Shown here: piece by piece, positions 62,976 through 64,000 of the stretch
How the letters are laid out: every line of letters starts with the position of its first letter
Numbering within the stretch: the stretch's first letter is position 1
From: Rhizobacter sp964253025
Lineage (GTDB): Bacteria; Pseudomonadota; Gammaproteobacteria; Burkholderiales; Burkholderiaceae_C
DNA: 64,000 nucleotides
Direction of reading: 5' to 3'
Assembly: GCF_964253025.1 (NCBI RefSeq)
Contig: NZ_CAXUQC020000001.1
Location: forward strand, 1,736,001 to 1,800,000
Made by a program: the position numbers and the translations under genes
The notes under the pieces: model-generated
Told to the model about the DNA's origin: nothing
Seen by the model: the letters and a program-made list of their open reading frames with translations, nothing else
The model's database searches: none

Positions 62976-64000
62976 ATGAAGCCAATCCGGCCGGCCGGCC
63001 TCCAGGCGCCGACCTTCCCCTACCTCGCGCTGGCGCGCCATGGTGCGGCCTGCGCCGTGCTGATGGCGGCCGCCGTGCTCGCCGGCTGCGCCGGCGCGGA
63101 GGCCTACCGCGAGGGGCAGACCTTGATCCGTCAGGGCAAGACCGACCAGGCGCTCGTCAAGCTAGAGGAGGCCGTTGCGGCACAGCCGCGCAACGCCGAG
63201 TACCGCATCGCGCTCGCGAACCAGCGCGCGCTCGCCGTGAGCCGCCTGGTGTCGGCCGGCGAGTTGGCGCTCCACGAAGGACGCATCACGGAGGCCGAGA
63301 AGGCATACGGGCAGGCGCGGCAGCTCGATCCTTACAACGCGATGGCGAAGCAAGGTCTTGACAATGTGGTGATGGAGCGCCGCCATCGCCTGCTCCTGAG
63401 CGAGGCCGACGTCGCATTCAAGCGGGGAGGTGCTCCCGACATCACCGAGGCCGAGTCAAAGCTGCGCACGGTGCTCGTGGAGGATCCGTCGCGCAAGGAC
63501 GCGCTGCAGCTGAAGGCGCGCATCGACGAAATGCGTTCGCGCCAGCGGCGGCCGGGCGTGCAGCTGGCAGCCACGTATCGCAAACCCATCACGCTCGAGT
63601 TCCGCGACGCACCGCTCAAGTCGGTGTTCGACGTGATTGCCAAGGTCTCGGGCCTGAACTTCTACTTCGACAAGGACCTGCGCCCGGACATCAAGGTGAC
63701 GATCCTCGCCAGGAATACGTCGATCGAGGACGCAGTCCGCCTCGTGCTGGTGACGAACCAGCTCGAGCAGAAGGTGCTCAACGACAACGCGATCCTGATC
63801 TATCCCGGCACACCGCAGAAGCTCAAGGAGTACCAGACGCTGTCGGTGCGCACCTTCTACCTGACCAACGCCGATGTGAAGGCGGTGTCGAACACGATCA
63901 AGACCATCGTCAAGACGAAAGACATGGCGATCGACGAACGCCTGGGCATCCTGATCATGCGCGACACACCGGAAGCCATCCGCATGGCAGAGCGCATCGT
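62976..64000 (+). CDS. gspD: secretin-type outer-membrane channel lipoprotein with TPR N-terminus (partial)
   Basis: 341 residues visible; the frame runs off the right edge. A lipobox Leu-Ala-Gly-Cys (Cys38) marks a lipoprotein. Residues about 43-190 form TPR-like helices (YREGQTLIRQGKTDQALVKLEEAVAAQPRN). Then a secretin N0/N1-type region starts (ITLEFRDAPLKSVFDVIAKVSGLNFYFDKDL) with the second motif YQTLSVRTFYLTNADVKAVSNTIKTI. TPR plus secretin is unlike classical GspD and closer to MshL/PilQ-like or lipoprotein secretins. It closes the visible export operon. The symbol reflects the operon role only. Confidence 0.8.
   Translation, partial: MKPIRPAGLQAPTFPYLALARHGAACAVLMAAAVLAGCAGAEAYREGQTLIRQGKTDQALVKLEEAVAAQPRNAEYRIALANQRALAVSRLVSAGELALHEGRITEAEKAYGQARQLDPYNAMAKQGLDNVVMERRHRLLLSEADVAFKRGGAPDITEAESKLRTVLVEDPSRKDALQLKARIDEMRSRQRRPGVQLAATYRKPITLEFRDAPLKSVFDVIAKVSGLNFYFDKDLRPDIKVTILARNTSIEDAVRLVLVTNQLEQKVLNDNAILIYPGTPQKLKEYQTLSVRTFYLTNADVKAVSNTIKTIVKTKDMAIDERLGILIMRDTPEAIRMAERI

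Overview
The window is GC-rich DNA whose gene families and gene order (thrS-infC-rpmI-rplT-pheST-ihfA-merR-tRNA-Pro, poly-HAMP hybrid kinases, short UvrD-like helicase) suggest a betaproteobacterium of the order Burkholderiales, probably near the Rubrivivax/Leptothrix/Piscinibacter group. That placement is inferred from protein style and order only.

Region 1 (1-11.1 kb) is mixed housekeeping. It holds the end of a LysE/ArgO-type exporter, creA, and a UvrD-like helicase divergent from a DUF72 gene across a LexA-like box. Next come phosphatidylserine synthase, a small membrane protein, and an RCK/TrkA ion-channel-like protein with an unusual pore signature. The tRNA hydroxylase trhO, an RluA-type pseudouridine synthase and a lipoprotein class A beta-lactamase form a chain of overlapping genes. 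A PaaI thioesterase and a LacI-family regulator close the region. Region 2 (11.1-21.9 kb) is a signalling block of three hybrid histidine kinases, one of them a soluble 1929-residue protein with nine near-identical 92-residue poly-HAMP units. Region 3 (21.9-34.2 kb) holds tex, a patatin-like phospholipase and an acyl-CoA thioesterase, then the translation operon. The operon carries several visible control elements: a Thr-codon leader peptide and terminator before thrS, a promoter inside thrS, an ATC start for infC, a structured leader before rpmI, and a terminator between rplT and pheS. It ends with a MerR-type gene and tRNA-Pro(GGG).

Region 4 (34.2-35.7 kb) is a scar downstream of the tRNA: a decayed IS3-family transposase and a gene-free stretch with two abutting palindromes. 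Region 5 (35.7-64 kb) is the accessory highlight: thirteen same-strand, closely spaced genes. They encode a 1229-residue IPT/TIG-like secreted protein, a Gly-rich secreted protein, a 2116-residue beta-helix/Ig/FN3 protein, an RHS toxin with a Sec signal, HINT domain and HNH-nuclease tip, its apparent DUF4265-type immunity protein, and a 1333-residue Ig/FN3-like secreted protein. A compact type II secretion-like operon follows: pseudopilin G, F, E, L-like, M-like, C-like and a TPR-secretin lipoprotein cut by the window end. The simplest reading is a dedicated export machine next to its giant surface or toxin substrates. The GC content drops visibly from about 46.74 to 52.9 kb, so the RHS-toxin-immunity part looks imported. 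The substrate relationship is inference from linkage and signal peptides, not shown by the sequence.
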